This document shows, piece after piece, positions 43,337-52,890 of a stretch of DNA of 64,000 bases (the stretch's first letter is position 1; every line of letters begins with the position of its first letter). The stretch spans positions 558,001 to 622,000 of the forward strand of contig CAWILT010000001.1 of assembly GCA_963837025.1 (NCBI GenBank), read 5' to 3'. Below the pieces are notes generated by a model that saw only the letters and a list, made by a program, of their open reading frames with translations, was not told where the DNA came from and searched no databases. The position numbers and the translations under genes are program-made. Origin of the DNA: JALZUV01 sp963837025 (GTDB taxonomy: Bacteria > Pseudomonadota > Alphaproteobacteria > Rickettsiales > JALZUV01).

Positions 43337-44503
43337 ATGACGACTCCTTTTACTAAAATTGGCATTATTGGGCTTGGCAATATTGGCGCCTCCATTGCGA
43401 TGGCAGCTAAGGAAAATAAGGTTGCACAAACCGTTTATGGTTTTGATATTAATGAAAAAACATTACGTTACTGTCAGGCTCAACACATCATTGATGCGGT
43501 GATACCCTTAGAAAAAATGGCGCAAGATTGTTCGCTTATAATTTTAGCAGTGCCGCCCCATTGTATTGCTGAAGTAACCGAAAAACTAAAACCCCATCTT
43601 TCACCCGACACCATTTTAACGGATGTTGCCAGCGTAAAATTGCCTATTTTGCGGTATCTGGAACAAGCAGGAAACGAAACACTTCAATTTATACCTGGCC
43701 ATCCTATAGCGGGAGGAACATTTGCAGGCCCCCAACATGCACGCGCCGATATGTTTGCGCGTAAGCTAGTTAACCTCACCCCACCCTTAGGTGTGGAAAT
43801 TGATGATATTGGCTTGCAACGTGTGCAATCATTTTGGCAGCATCTTGATTGCATTATCGAATTAATGCCCGCCGATTTTCACGATTTGGTTTATGGTTAT
43901 GTATCACATCTGCCGCATATTGTAGCCTATGCCGCCTCTGCCACGCTTGCGCCAGTCTCTATGATTGAACCTAATGATGAAGCACTCTTTCGGTTTACCC
44001 GTTTAGGCAATTCGCATCCGCCGCTTTGGGCCGACATTATATTAAACAATCAGCCTAATATTTTACAAGCATTGCGCAATTATATCGCCATGATTGGCCA
44101 TATTCGCAACGAATTAGTTCAGGGCAATCAAGACCAAACGGATCTATCCGATGCACAAGATTGCGGCATTGCTGCACGCGTGTTATTTCCGCGTATTGCA
44201 GCCAGTTGTTTAATCGCTACTGTGTCCATGTTGGAACGTCAATCAGGTCAACGTTTGGTGCGTTATAGCGGCGCAGGATTTGCCGATGTAGCCTCACCCG
44301 CATCCGAAGCGCCCGAAGGCGATATGGAATTAATCAGTAAACATTTTAATGCGGTAAATGATTTACTGCTACGCTACGAAAAACATCTCGATATGATTGC
44401 GATTGCTATCGAAGGCAATCAGCCTAAACAGCTAACTGAAACGTTGCAGGAAATGCGCAATAGTCATTCAGATTTGCGTCAAAAACTACAGATAGCGGCG
44501 TAG
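43337..44503 (+). CDS. tyrC: prephenate/arogenate dehydrogenase
   Basis: NAD(P)-dependent dehydrogenase for tyrosine synthesis, 388 residues. N-terminal Rossmann fold GIIGLGNIGASIAMAA, then DVASVKLPIL, the catalytic region IPGHPIAGGTFAGPQHA, and the helical dimer domain with SHLPHIVAYAAS and FTRLGNSHPPLW. A substantial C-terminal helix region makes it longer than many single-domain TyrA proteins. It follows the aminotransferase by 3 bases and completes a chorismate-to-tyrosine cluster. The stop overlaps the convergent HAD gene by 18 bases. Confidence 0.9.
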   Translation: MTTPFTKIGIIGLGNIGASIAMAAKENKVAQTVYGFDINEKTLRYCQAQHIIDAVIPLEKMAQDCSLIILAVPPHCIAEVTEKLKPHLSPDTILTDVASVKLPILRYLEQAGNETLQFIPGHPIAGGTFAGPQHARADMFARKLVNLTPPLGVEIDDIGLQRVQSFWQHLDCIIELMPADFHDLVYGYVSHLPHIVAYAASATLAPVSMIEPNDEALFRFTRLGNSHPPLWADIILNNQPNILQALRNYIAMIGHIRNELVQGNQDQTDLSDAQDCGIAARVLFPRIAASCLIATVSMLERQSGQRLVRYSGAGFADVASPASEAPEGDMELISKHFNAVNDLLLRYEKHLDMIAIAIEGNQPKQLTETLQEMRNSHSDLRQKLQIAA

Positions 44504-45136
44504 CAGTTCCAGCAATTCCGCGTGATTTCTAACCTGCGCATCAATTGGGTGCGTCACCTGCCGCGCTTTGGCGTCTTCACCATAAAAAATAGCGGTAAAA
44601 CCAGCATTTTTTGCAATTTCCATATCAACGGCGCTGTCGCCTACAAACCAAACGGATTTATCTTTTGCGCCTTCGTGCCCCATAAGCGCTAGATAGGCAT
44701 GATCAGGGTGGGGTTTATCATTAGGTGCATCATCCGAACCGATAATCGCAAAAAAGTAATCCTCCCAATCAATATGTTCGGCTTCAATGCGTAAGGTGTC
44801 GCCCTTTTTATTGCTGACAATCGCTTGGTAAATTCCTGCTTCATCAATAGCGTTAAGCACCTCTAACGCACCCGCTAAGGCAGTAAGCCTATCTTTGTGT
44901 AATTGCTTATAACCTTCTAAATAATATTCTCCTGCTTGCTCCCATTTATCGCCAAATAATGTAGGGAAATAATCCCGCATAGAATGGGCAACTTCAGCTT
45001 TAACCTTTTCGATTGTCCAGCTTTCTTTGCCCATTTTATCCATGCAATAATTGAGCGCTTCGTGAATGACAGGCCATGTATCAACCAATGTATTATCCCA
45101 ATCAAATAAAATAGCTTTGGGGGGTGTTAGCTCCAT
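44486..45136 (-). CDS. HAD-family hydrolase (phosphoglycolate phosphatase-like)
   Basis: A 216-residue haloacid dehalogenase-type phosphatase. Motif I is FDWDNTLVDT, motif II Ser in VSNKKG, then a Lys in DKPHPDHAY and motif IV GDSAVDMEIAKNAG. The cap is the helical type of Gph-like enzymes. Substrate is unknown. The start overlaps the end of the D-amino acid aminotransferase gene by 10 bases, which suggests co-transcription with it. It ends convergent to the tyrosine gene with an 18-base overlap. Confidence 0.9.
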   Translation of the reverse strand: MELTPPKAILFDWDNTLVDTWPVIHEALNYCMDKMGKESWTIEKVKAEVAHSMRDYFPTLFGDKWEQAGEYYLEGYKQLHKDRLTALAGALEVLNAIDEAGIYQAIVSNKKGDTLRIEAEHIDWEDYFFAIIGSDDAPNDKPHPDHAYLALMGHEGAKDKSVWFVGDSAVDMEIAKNAGFTAIFYGEDAKARQVTHPIDAQVRNHAELLELLRRYL

Positions 45137-45993
45137 AATACATATCCGGTTTCTGCTTTAATATGCGCCATAAATCCTTCAAGCAGATCTAACGCCACTG
45201 CCCCAGGCTTTCCACTGCCAATGGGCGTATCATCCACATAGGTAACCGGCAAAATATTGGTGGTAGTACCCGTTAAAAACGCCTCATCGGCGCCAAACAT
45301 ATCCGCTTTGCTAAACGGTTGAAGTTTTACTTCATAGCTCTTATCGGCCGCGATTTTTAGTGTAACCTCACGTGCAATGCCACTTAAAATCTCATGATTA
45401 GAAGGGTGCGTATGAATAACCTTATCTTTCACAATGAAGAAATTTGAAACAGAAGCTTCAGAAACGTCGCCATTTTCTTTTATCAAAATCGCCTCACGCG
45501 CATCCGCTTCATGCGCAGCTTGTTTCGCCATCACATTGCCTAACAAGCCAGTCGTTTTAATATCGCAACGCTTCCAACGTAAATCAGGGTATGTGATTAC
45601 TTTTGCGCCCATATAGGTTAGTTCTTTGCTGGGTGTTTTCTGGCCGAATACACTTAAACTTACATTTGGCTTTAAATTTGGTTGATAGATGTGATTACGC
45701 TCCTGCGTGCCACGCGAAACTTGCAAATAAATTCCGCCATGGTCAAACGCATTTTGTTGCATCAACTGATTAAAAATTTCTAACCATTCATCATGGCTAT
45801 GCGGATTTGGAATCTTTAATTCTGCACAAGAATAATCCAACCTTTTGAGATGAGGGATAGCATCCAACAGCGTTCGATTAAAAAATGCGATTACCTCATA
45901 AACCCCATCTGCGAATTGATGCGCCCTATCTTCTAATGCAATCATGGCTGAATTAGCAGGCAAATAATCACCATTCACATAAGCAATTGCCAT
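45127..45993 (-). CDS. dat: D-amino acid aminotransferase
   Basis: Fold-type IV PLP enzyme (288 residues), probably D-alanine transaminase. Marks: DRAHQFADGVYEVI, the PLP lysine in RCDIKTTGLLGNVMAKQ, EASVSNFFIV and FLTGTTTNILPV. It interconverts D-alanine and oxoacids, feeding D-glutamate or D-alanine to the cell wall; a branched-chain aminotransferase role is less likely. It follows the GT2-SDR gene by 3 bases and overlaps the HAD gene, forming a three-gene minus-strand unit. Confidence 0.9.
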   Translation of the reverse strand: MAIAYVNGDYLPANSAMIALEDRAHQFADGVYEVIAFFNRTLLDAIPHLKRLDYSCAELKIPNPHSHDEWLEIFNQLMQQNAFDHGGIYLQVSRGTQERNHIYQPNLKPNVSLSVFGQKTPSKELTYMGAKVITYPDLRWKRCDIKTTGLLGNVMAKQAAHEADAREAILIKENGDVSEASVSNFFIVKDKVIHTHPSNHEILSGIAREVTLKIAADKSYEVKLQPFSKADMFGADEAFLTGTTTNILPVTYVDDTPIGSGKPGAVALDLLEGFMAHIKAETGYVLWS

Positions 45994-45996
45994 AAA

Positions 45997-47808
45997 TTAT
46001 ACGCCTAAATCGCGTGAGCCCGCTTCTAAAAAACCGCGCGGTTTAAAAGCAAAATCACGACGCGTATCGGCCTCTACATAAACCATATCTTCATTCATGC
46101 GTCGCGCCATTTCTCCGTTAATATTACCGCCGAAGAACCACTTGCCTACATAATCCATGATGGATGGAAGCGCTTTTATTTTAATGGTGCGCGGGGTTTG
46201 ACCCAACGCTAAAAAGATGCGTTCAACCATTACACGATAGGGCAAAACCTCACCGCCACCAATATTATAGCTCTTATTGTAGGTTTTATTGTTGCTCACC
46301 ACTTTAATCGCCATTTGCGCTAAATCATCCGCGTGTACCGGCATACGGCGACCATCGGCAGGCGGGTAAAGCGGGAAGAAATGATAACGCTGCGCAAAAT
46401 CAGAAATTTGGGTAACATTCTCATCCAACCCTAAACCATAAATCATGGTAGGCCGCAAAATAGTAAAATTAGCGCCCGCCTTTTGGCAACGCTCTGCTAA
46501 ATGCAGCTCAGCTTCTTCGAGTGCTTTGACTGCATGCAACTCAGACTGATTATCCGAATAAATTTTTACAAAAACACTGGTTGAACTAAAGGCTATTACG
46601 CGTTTAATTTTAGCGTTCAACATTTCAGTCAGTGAGTTTTTAAGCATCCACATGGGCGCACAATGAATCACCGCTTCGGGAGCTAACTTTGCTAAATTTA
46701 ACTTAGATTTTTCAAGGTCACCTTCTAGCCACGTTAAGTTTGGATGTTCAAAGAAAAGCTTGGTTTTATGCACCATAGCTATCACCGTTGCCCCGCCCGC
46801 GAGTAAATGCCCAATCGTGCAAATACCCACTTGTGAGGTGCTTCCGGTTACTAAAAACACCTTATCTTTTATCAACGCATTCGGTTTCGTTTCATTTTTT
46901 AAATGGCGATATAACCAGATAAAACGACGCGCACTTTGCACCTTAGATTTATTGTGCGGCAAAATGCGTTTGATTGCCGACCAAGCCGAACGCGCTGCAA
47001 AGTTTACGATTGCAAAAGCTGACATTAACGCCCACATCAACTTATTTTCAAACTTATCAAAATAGCGAATGAAGCCTTTGGCTTTATTCCATTCCATAAA
47101 AAAACTGCTCGCTTTGGTTCGCCCATCTATGCAAACAATATCAAGCGATGGTATTAAGGCCACTTCACCCCCTGCATCGCTAATACGGCGGCACAAATCC
47201 ATATCTTCAACGTGCAGAAAGTAACCTTCATCAAACCCATTTAAACGTTCAAACTTATCGGCGCGAATAGCCATGCAAGCAGATGATATAGCCGGAACCG
47301 TTACAATGGATTCTGCTAGTGGATCATCCAGCATATTTAACCTATCCCACCCGAGTGCTACATCTAAGCGTAACTGTTCTGCAATAAGCGTATGGGGTGT
47401 TAATAATCGGCGACGAGCGCCCTTCTGTTCACTTCCATCAGGATTACGCAACAACCCACCCGCTGCCCATAATGCATCATTAGCATCAAGTGCTCCGGCC
47501 AATTGTTTCAAACTATCTTTAGGCAAGATACTATTGGGATTCATGAAAAATAGCACATCGCCCGATGCTTTTGCGGCACCTAAATTACATGCTGCAGCTA
47601 AGCCAATATTGCCCTGCCCCGTCACTAATGTGAATTTTTTTGAATCTTCTGCATAATTGCGCAACGTGCTTAAAATTGCTTCCGGATTACCATTATCAAC
47701 GACAATAATTTCGGTTAGGTTTTTCTGTTCCAACACCGAATCAATTGCATATGTTAAAATTTCACCCGTTTGATAGCTGGGAATTATGACTGAAACTTTG
47801 GTAACCAT
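45997..47808 (-). CDS. GT2 glycosyltransferase fused to an SDR/epimerase domain
   Basis: A 603-residue two-domain protein. Residues 1-250 form a GT2 (GT-A) glycosyltransferase of the rhamnosyltransferase-like type: VSVIIPSYQTGE, IVVDNG, FMNPNSILP and the FDEGYFLHVEDMDLCRR acceptor/base segment. A hydrophobic helix spans about 257-272. Residues 315-600 form an extended SDR with TGSTSQVG at 321-328, SSTSVF and RPTMIYG. At the place of the catalytic Tyr in YxxxK is Leu424 (LHAVK), so the second domain may bind a nucleotide sugar without turnover. The product probably serves surface glycan synthesis; substrate unknown. Confidence 0.85.
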   Translation of the reverse strand: MVTKVSVIIPSYQTGEILTYAIDSVLEQKNLTEIIVVDNGNPEAILSTLRNYAEDSKKFTLVTGQGNIGLAAACNLGAAKASGDVLFFMNPNSILPKDSLKQLAGALDANDALWAAGGLLRNPDGSEQKGARRRLLTPHTLIAEQLRLDVALGWDRLNMLDDPLAESIVTVPAISSACMAIRADKFERLNGFDEGYFLHVEDMDLCRRISDAGGEVALIPSLDIVCIDGRTKASSFFMEWNKAKGFIRYFDKFENKLMWALMSAFAIVNFAARSAWSAIKRILPHNKSKVQSARRFIWLYRHLKNETKPNALIKDKVFLVTGSTSQVGICTIGHLLAGGATVIAMVHKTKLFFEHPNLTWLEGDLEKSKLNLAKLAPEAVIHCAPMWMLKNSLTEMLNAKIKRVIAFSSTSVFVKIYSDNQSELHAVKALEEAELHLAERCQKAGANFTILRPTMIYGLGLDENVTQISDFAQRYHFFPLYPPADGRRMPVHADDLAQMAIKVVSNNKTYNKSYNIGGGEVLPYRVMVERIFLALGQTPRTIKIKALPSIMDYVGKWFFGGNINGEMARRMNEDMVYVEADTRRDFAFKPRGFLEAGSRDLGV

Positions 47809-47937
47809 TGAAAAGAAATCTCCTTGCAGATTCTAAATTTACGCATATTTCATGCATCGTGAAATTGCGGGTTTTTGGCCTCACAGTCAACGGGCAATGT
47901 GCATTAAAGCCATAATAACTGCTATATTTAGCAAATA

Positions 47938-48846
47938 CTACAGCCCTACCAAATTGCGTGCGAAGTCTTGAGCTTGGAAGGGGCGCAAATCATCGGCCTG
48001 TTCACCAACGCCAATTGCATGAATAGGCAGCTTAAACTTATCGGCCAATGCAACCACTACACCTGCACGAGCTGAGCCATCTAATTTAGTTACAATCAAA
48101 CCCGTAACATTCACTAACTCTTTGAACGCGGCTACTTGGCTAAGTGCGTTTTGCCCTGTTGTTGCATCAAGCACTAAAATCACATGGTGCGGCGTTGTAT
48201 CATCAATTTTCTGCATTACTTTGACGATTTTTGCCAACTCGGCCATCAGGTTCTTCTTGTTTTGCAGACGGCCTGCCGTGTCAATCATCAGCACATCAAC
48301 GCCACCTTGTTTGGCCGTTTCCAGCGCGTGATACGCCACCGATGCAGGATCCGTTTCGTTTGCGCCCGTCATCACGGGCACATCGGCGCGTTTGCCCCAT
48401 TCTTGCAATTGTTCCACCGCTGCCGCGCGAAAAGTATCCGCCGCACATAGCATTACGCGCTCGCCCTCTTGCTTATAAAACTTGGCTAATTTACCAATGG
48501 TGGTGGTTTTGCCATTTCCATTCACGCCCACCATCATCAACACTTGCGGCGCTTCAACACCCAACTCAATCGGATAAGCATAAGGTTCTAAAATCTCAGC
48601 AATCTCATCGGCTAAAGCCAATTTAATTTCATGGTCTGACACTTCTTTATTGAGCCGCTTTTCGCCCAATCGTTGCGTAATTTTAGCAGCAGTTTCTAAG
48701 CCAATATCAGCCATGATGAGCAGCTCTTCCAGCTCATCTAATGCTGCCTTATCCAATTTGCGCTTCGTGAACACGCCGGTAATATTTTCGGTTAACTGAG
48801 TTGAACTTTTGGATAATCCGGTTTTCAGTTTATTGAGCCAACTCAT
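47938..48846 (-). CDS. ftsY: signal recognition particle receptor FtsY
   Basis: SRP-family GTPase that docks ribosome-SRP complexes at the inner membrane. The 302 residues comprise the N and G domains: helix bundle LDELEELLIMADIG, P-loop GVNGNGKTTTIGKLA, DTFRAAA, DTAGRLQNKKNL, TKLDGSARAG and the C-terminal GVGEQADDLRPF. The acidic A domain of E. coli FtsY is reduced to a short basic/neutral stretch, as in many alphaproteobacteria. It overlaps mtaB by 4 bases and closes a run that starts with rpsD. Confidence 0.97.
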   Translation of the reverse strand: MSWLNKLKTGLSKSSTQLTENITGVFTKRKLDKAALDELEELLIMADIGLETAAKITQRLGEKRLNKEVSDHEIKLALADEIAEILEPYAYPIELGVEAPQVLMMVGVNGNGKTTTIGKLAKFYKQEGERVMLCAADTFRAAAVEQLQEWGKRADVPVMTGANETDPASVAYHALETAKQGGVDVLMIDTAGRLQNKKNLMAELAKIVKVMQKIDDTTPHHVILVLDATTGQNALSQVAAFKELVNVTGLIVTKLDGSARAGVVVALADKFKLPIHAIGVGEQADDLRPFQAQDFARNLVGL

Positions 48847-50078
48847 GCTGCTACCAACCTTTCACCCTCTACGCTTTGAATAACCACTTCCACAATGCTG
48901 CCAATAGGATGTGATTCATTTACTTTAACCATGGCATAGTGTTCACAACGGCCACGACCTGCTTTTTCTACCAATACATGCGCTGGTTTGCCGATACGGC
49001 TTTGTAAAAATGATGCGAGTTGCTCAGCACCTTTCGCCCGCAAGCGCGCGCCACGCTCTTTTCGAACAGCAGCTTCTACCTGCGGCATGCGTGCGGCTGG
49101 TGTACCTTCGCGCTCCGAATACGGAAAAACATGCAAATAAGCTAATTGCATCTCGTCCACTATCTTCATCGAATTTTCAAACATGGCTTCGGTCTCAGTG
49201 GGAAAACCTGTGATAATATCAGCGCCAAAAACTACATCTGGCCGCACGGCGCGCACACGGCGCGCAAACTCAATAGCATTTTCACGGCTATGGCGGCGCT
49301 TCATCCGCTTCAAAATCATATTATCACCCGCCTGCAACGATAAATGCAAATGCGGCATAATGCGTGGTTGTTCGGCTAACAGTTGAAACAGCTCTTCGTC
49401 CATCTCCACCGCATCAATAGACGAAATACGCAAACGGGGCAGTTCGGGCACTTGGCTTAAAATGCGGCGCAGCATTTGGCTGAAACTAGGGCTGCCGGGC
49501 AAATCCTTGCCATAATCGCTAATATCCACACCCGTAAGCACCATTTCTTTATAGCCTTGCGCAACTAATATACGCATCTGCGCGACAATTTCACCCAGCG
49601 GAACCGAGCGGCTATTGCCCCGTCCAAACGGAATAATGCAAAAAGTGCAGCGATGGTTACACCCATTTTGCACTTGTATAAAGGCACGCACATGATCATC
49701 AAAACCACTCACTAAATGCGCGGCAGTTTCGGTAATATCCATAATGTTATTGACCGAGATTTTAGCCTCGCCTATCGCACCGTAACTTTCAGCTTTGAGT
49801 TTTTCTTCATTACCCATCACGCGCGAAACTTCGGGCATCGCAGCATATTTTTCAGGTGAAATTTGGGCGCCGCAACCACTCACGATAATTTCCGCTGTCG
49901 GGTTATTGCGCCGCGCTTTGCGTATCGATTGCCGCACCTGACGTTCCGCCTCTTTGGTCACTGCGCAACTATTGACAAGTATCGTATTTTGCATGCCTGC
50001 ATCGAGCGCGTGATTCTTCATCACCTGCGCTTCAAAGGCGTTTAATCGGCATCCAAAATTTAAAACTTCAACACTCAT
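48843..50078 (-). CDS. mtaB: tRNA t6A37 methylthiotransferase
   Basis: Radical SAM enzyme that adds methylthio to t6A37 of tRNA. The 411 residues begin with the UPF0004 domain (NFGCRLNAFEAQVM, NSCAVTKEAERQVR, VSGCGAQ), then the radical SAM C-x3-C-x2-C motif in CNHRCTFCIIPFGRG, VLTGVDISDYG, and a C-terminal TRAM domain. VLTGVDI and the short N-terminus fit MtaB better than MiaB. It overlaps dapF and ftsY by 4 bases each. Confidence 0.95.
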   Translation of the reverse strand: MSVEVLNFGCRLNAFEAQVMKNHALDAGMQNTILVNSCAVTKEAERQVRQSIRKARRNNPTAEIIVSGCGAQISPEKYAAMPEVSRVMGNEEKLKAESYGAIGEAKISVNNIMDITETAAHLVSGFDDHVRAFIQVQNGCNHRCTFCIIPFGRGNSRSVPLGEIVAQMRILVAQGYKEMVLTGVDISDYGKDLPGSPSFSQMLRRILSQVPELPRLRISSIDAVEMDEELFQLLAEQPRIMPHLHLSLQAGDNMILKRMKRRHSRENAIEFARRVRAVRPDVVFGADIITGFPTETEAMFENSMKIVDEMQLAYLHVFPYSEREGTPAARMPQVEAAVRKERGARLRAKGAEQLASFLQSRIGKPAHVLVEKAGRGRCEHYAMVKVNESHPIGSIVEVVIQSVEGERLVAA

Positions 50079-50839
50079 GCTTTAAAATGTTCCACATCCA
50101 ATTCGCTGCGGAAGGTAAGCGAAACCGCACCTTGCATCAAGAGCGAACTCGCGCCGCCCTGCCACTCAATTTGCAGGCTACCACCTGACATGGAAACTTT
50201 CACCATATTATCTGCTAAGCCACGCTTGATGGCCGCCGCTGCCGCTGCACAAGCGCCCGTGCCACAGGCTTGCGTAATTCCCGCGCCGCGCTCCCATACG
50301 CGCATAATGAGATGGCTACGGCTTTGCACCTGCACCACCTCCACATTTGTTCGGTTAGGGAAAGCGGCATGATGCTCTAAAGGCTTACCAAAAGCCTCCA
50401 AATCCAGCGACTCAATCTCATTTTTAAAAAACACTAAATGCGGGTTGCCAATTGAAACTTCCACAGGCTCGCCCTCAATCGGCAAAATGCGGTTGGCAAA
50501 TTGTGGAACGCCCATATCCACTTGAACCTCATCACCGATAATGCGTGTTTTCAGTATGCCCGCCAGCGTTTCAATATGGCTGTGCGGTTTGCCTAAAAGC
50601 CAGCCTACACAGCGAGTTGCGTTACCACATGCCTCCACTTCGCTGCCATCCGCATTGATGATGCGCATGGTTACATCGGCTTTAGCAGAGGGCTGTAAAA
50701 TGATAATTTGATCGCAGCCAATGCCGGCTTCTCTATCGGCAATTTTGGCAAAATTTAAAACAGGCATTTGAAAGCTACGCGCATCAAATATTACAAAATC
50801 ATTGCCCAGCCCCGCCATTTTTATATAAGGGATTTTCAT
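50075..50839 (-). CDS. dapF: diaminopimelate epimerase
   Basis: Converts LL- to meso-diaminopimelate for lysine and peptidoglycan. The 254-residue protein has MAGLGNDFVIFD, the first catalytic cysteine in EACGNATRC, GNPHLVFF, the GAGITQACGTGACAAA loop with the second catalytic cysteine. Length is close to the family. It overlaps mtaB by 4 bases. With the nearby D-amino acid aminotransferase it supports an intact peptidoglycan pathway. Confidence 0.96.
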   Translation of the reverse strand: MKIPYIKMAGLGNDFVIFDARSFQMPVLNFAKIADREAGIGCDQIIILQPSAKADVTMRIINADGSEVEACGNATRCVGWLLGKPHSHIETLAGILKTRIIGDEVQVDMGVPQFANRILPIEGEPVEVSIGNPHLVFFKNEIESLDLEAFGKPLEHHAAFPNRTNVEVVQVQSRSHLIMRVWERGAGITQACGTGACAAAAAAIKRGLADNMVKVSMSGGSLQIEWQGGASSLLMQGAVSLTFRSELDVEHFKA

Positions 50840-50843
50840 TTAC

Positions 50844-51479
50844 TTAACGCTGCGGGGTTTGATCTTGTTGTTGCGCCACCGCTGGAGTTGAAGGCGCTCG
50901 CGAAACCACTTGCACCGTAGATTTAGCAAATTCTAAATCGGGTGAAGCGCCTGCTTTTAAAAGAGTTTGCCCCTGCATTTGTATTTGTTGTTGCAAATTA
51001 GGCTGCTGTGCAAAAAGCGTATTAATGCGCTCCATCGTATCTTTTGAAATGATGCCCGACATCATCCCCAACGAAAAGAGCTTTGAGGCTGCCTTGGCTG
51101 CCATGCCTTTTTCGCGCGTTTGTCGAGCCATTTCAACTTGCTGCATCTCGCGTTGAATAGCCGCTTGTTGCAACCGTGCACGAATTTGCTGCTTAATATG
51201 CTCAGGCATGGCAGCAAATTGGCCGCCGCTCAAAATCTGCTCCACGCCTTGGCCTGCAGCCATTAGCTGCATGGCAGCTTCAAATGCGGCTTCTGTTTCC
51301 TGTTCATCATTGGCTTGCGCCTCAGCTTCTTGAGAACGCAAATTTTCACCATCTTCAGCAGCATTTAGCTGCACGGGAACGGTTTTAGGGAAGCTGGGCT
51401 CAGGGCGCAAATCAGGCTTTTCCTCAAGCGCTTTAGGCTCATTTGGGGTAACTGCCCCTCCGTGAAATTCATCTATCAT
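50844..51479 (-). CDS. hypothetical protein, Gln/Ala-rich
   Basis: A 211-residue hydrophilic protein without a family that I recognise. The first third is acidic and Pro/Glu-rich, then an Ala/Met/Gln-rich helical part (about 65-150; EAAFEAAMQLMAAGQGVEQIL, IKQQIRARLQQAAIQREMQQ) likely to form coiled coil, and a Gln-rich tail. No signal peptide or membrane segment. It lies 4 bases upstream of dapF and 9 bases downstream of the LysE gene, so it is part of that transcript. Function cannot be inferred. Confidence 0.65.
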   Translation of the reverse strand: MIDEFHGGAVTPNEPKALEEKPDLRPEPSFPKTVPVQLNAAEDGENLRSQEAEAQANDEQETEAAFEAAMQLMAAGQGVEQILSGGQFAAMPEHIKQQIRARLQQAAIQREMQQVEMARQTREKGMAAKAASKLFSLGMMSGIISKDTMERINTLFAQQPNLQQQIQMQGQTLLKAGASPDLEFAKSTVQVVSRAPSTPAVAQQQDQTPQR

Positions 51480-51488
51480 GCGGCCATT

Positions 51489-52136
51489 CTAACCCAAATT
51501 TAGTGCTTCGCCAAGCACCAGCGCATGAATAGCCAACCCTAATCCTACAATCACAACCAATGCCGAAGCGTAATGATGCAATTTGGCAATGAGCGTATCG
51601 GCCATATTGCCGCGCCAATGGCTTAAACTAAAGCTTAATAACACCCACATCGCTAAACTTCCTAAAAATATTCCGCCCACCATTGCCGCTAGTTCGCCGC
51701 TCGTTTCTACGCTGTAAAATGCAACCATCGCCGCAAATAGCGTTGTAAAGCCAATCACAGTTTGCGGATTAAATAAAGTTATCACGAACATGCTACTTAT
51801 ATCGCGCATAACAGCAATTGAACTGGTGTCAGCCGTATCAATGGAATTCGTAGGCCCTTTGCGAAACCCTTGCAAACCTACCAAAGTAATAACCACCGCC
51901 CCTACCAGTTGAATCAGTGCTGCATTATGCTGTAAAAACTCCGCCACCGATGAAATACCCGCTAGCGCGATTACCGCAAACAATAAATCGGCAAGTGCAA
52001 TGCCTAACCCACTAGCCAAGCCAGCACTCATGCCGCGCGCCAAGGTGCGCTTAACCCCAATTACACCTGCGGGGCCAACCGGAATAGACATCGCTATCCC
52101 AATTAAAGCCCCGACAAGAATATTTTGGGTAATCAC
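51489..52136 (-). CDS. LysE-family amino acid exporter
   Basis: A 215-residue inner-membrane protein with six hydrophobic segments and the LysE/RhtB N-terminal signature IGIAMSIPVGPAGVIGVKRTL, followed by GLGIALADLLFAVIALAG and FVITLFNPQTVIGFTTLF. Members export amino acids or related solutes; substrate is unknown. It starts with GTG at 52136, with GGGAAG just upstream. It lies between rpsD and the hypothetical gene with gaps of 9 bases on each side. Confidence 0.88.
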   Translation of the reverse strand: MITQNILVGALIGIAMSIPVGPAGVIGVKRTLARGMSAGLASGLGIALADLLFAVIALAGISSVAEFLQHNAALIQLVGAVVITLVGLQGFRKGPTNSIDTADTSSIAVMRDISSMFVITLFNPQTVIGFTTLFAAMVAFYSVETSGELAAMVGGIFLGSLAMWVLLSFSLSHWRGNMADTLIAKLHHYASALVVIVGLGLAIHALVLGEALNLG

Positions 52137-52145
52137 CTTCCCGAA

Positions 52146-52763
52146 TTAACGAGAATAGAATTCGATTACAAGGTTAGGTTCCATGATAACCGCATAAGGA
52201 ATTTCGTTCAAAGCTGGCGTGCGAATAAACTTCGCTTCAAACTTTGAATCATCCATTTGCACATAATCAGGCACATTGCGTTCGCCACTGGCCATCGCTT
52301 CCATCACCATCGGAATTTGACGTGATTTTTCTTTGATAGAAACCACATCGCCCACTTGCAAGCGATAGCTAGGAATGTTCACACGGCTGCCATTAACCAA
52401 AATATGGCCATGTCCTACAAATTGACGCGCCGAAAATACCGTTGGCACAATGCCCATACGGTAAATGAATGCATCAAGGCGCGACTCTAACAAGCCCACT
52501 AATTGCTCGCCCGTATCACCACGTAAACGCACGGCTTCTTTATAAATACGACGGAATTGTTTCTCAGTAATATTGCCGTAATAGCCTTTTAATTTTTGCT
52601 TAGCCTGCAATTGAATACCGTAATCTGAAAGTTTGCGACGACGCGCAGCTCCATGTTGGCCAGGGCCATATACACGACGGTTTACAGGGTCTTTCGCGCG
52701 TCCCCAAAGGCTTTCACCAATACGACGGCTGATCTTATATTTGGATGCGATACGTTTGCTCAC
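52146..52763 (-). CDS. rpsD: 30S ribosomal protein uS4
   Basis: Primary 16S rRNA-binding protein of the 30S subunit, 205 residues. Marks: YKISRRIGESLWGR and PGQHGAARRRKLSDYGIQL at the N-terminus, the S4 RNA-binding domain RLDAFIYRMGIVPTVFSARQFV-like region with GHGHILVNGSRVNIPSY, and a C-terminal VIEFYSR. It stands apart from the main ribosomal operon, as is usual in alphaproteobacteria, and begins the run ending with ftsY. A purine-rich site lies just before the ATG. Confidence 0.97.
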   Translation of the reverse strand: MSKRIASKYKISRRIGESLWGRAKDPVNRRVYGPGQHGAARRRKLSDYGIQLQAKQKLKGYYGNITEKQFRRIYKEAVRLRGDTGEQLVGLLESRLDAFIYRMGIVPTVFSARQFVGHGHILVNGSRVNIPSYRLQVGDVVSIKEKSRQIPMVMEAMASGERNVPDYVQMDDSKFEAKFIRTPALNEIPYAVIMEPNLVIEFYSR

Positions 52764-52890
52764 AGTTATCTCCTTTAAAACCTTGCCAAAGCCGAAGCTG
52801 AAGCAAGTCCAATTAAACTTACATTAAGGAGAAGTACTATAAGCAGCTAAAACGCTGAGTCAATGTAAGATTTAGGCTATAATCCGTGCC

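Noticed and set aside
47809..47937. Small palindrome TGCTA/TAGCA after ftsY
   Set aside because: Short stem without a T tract; not a convincing terminator.
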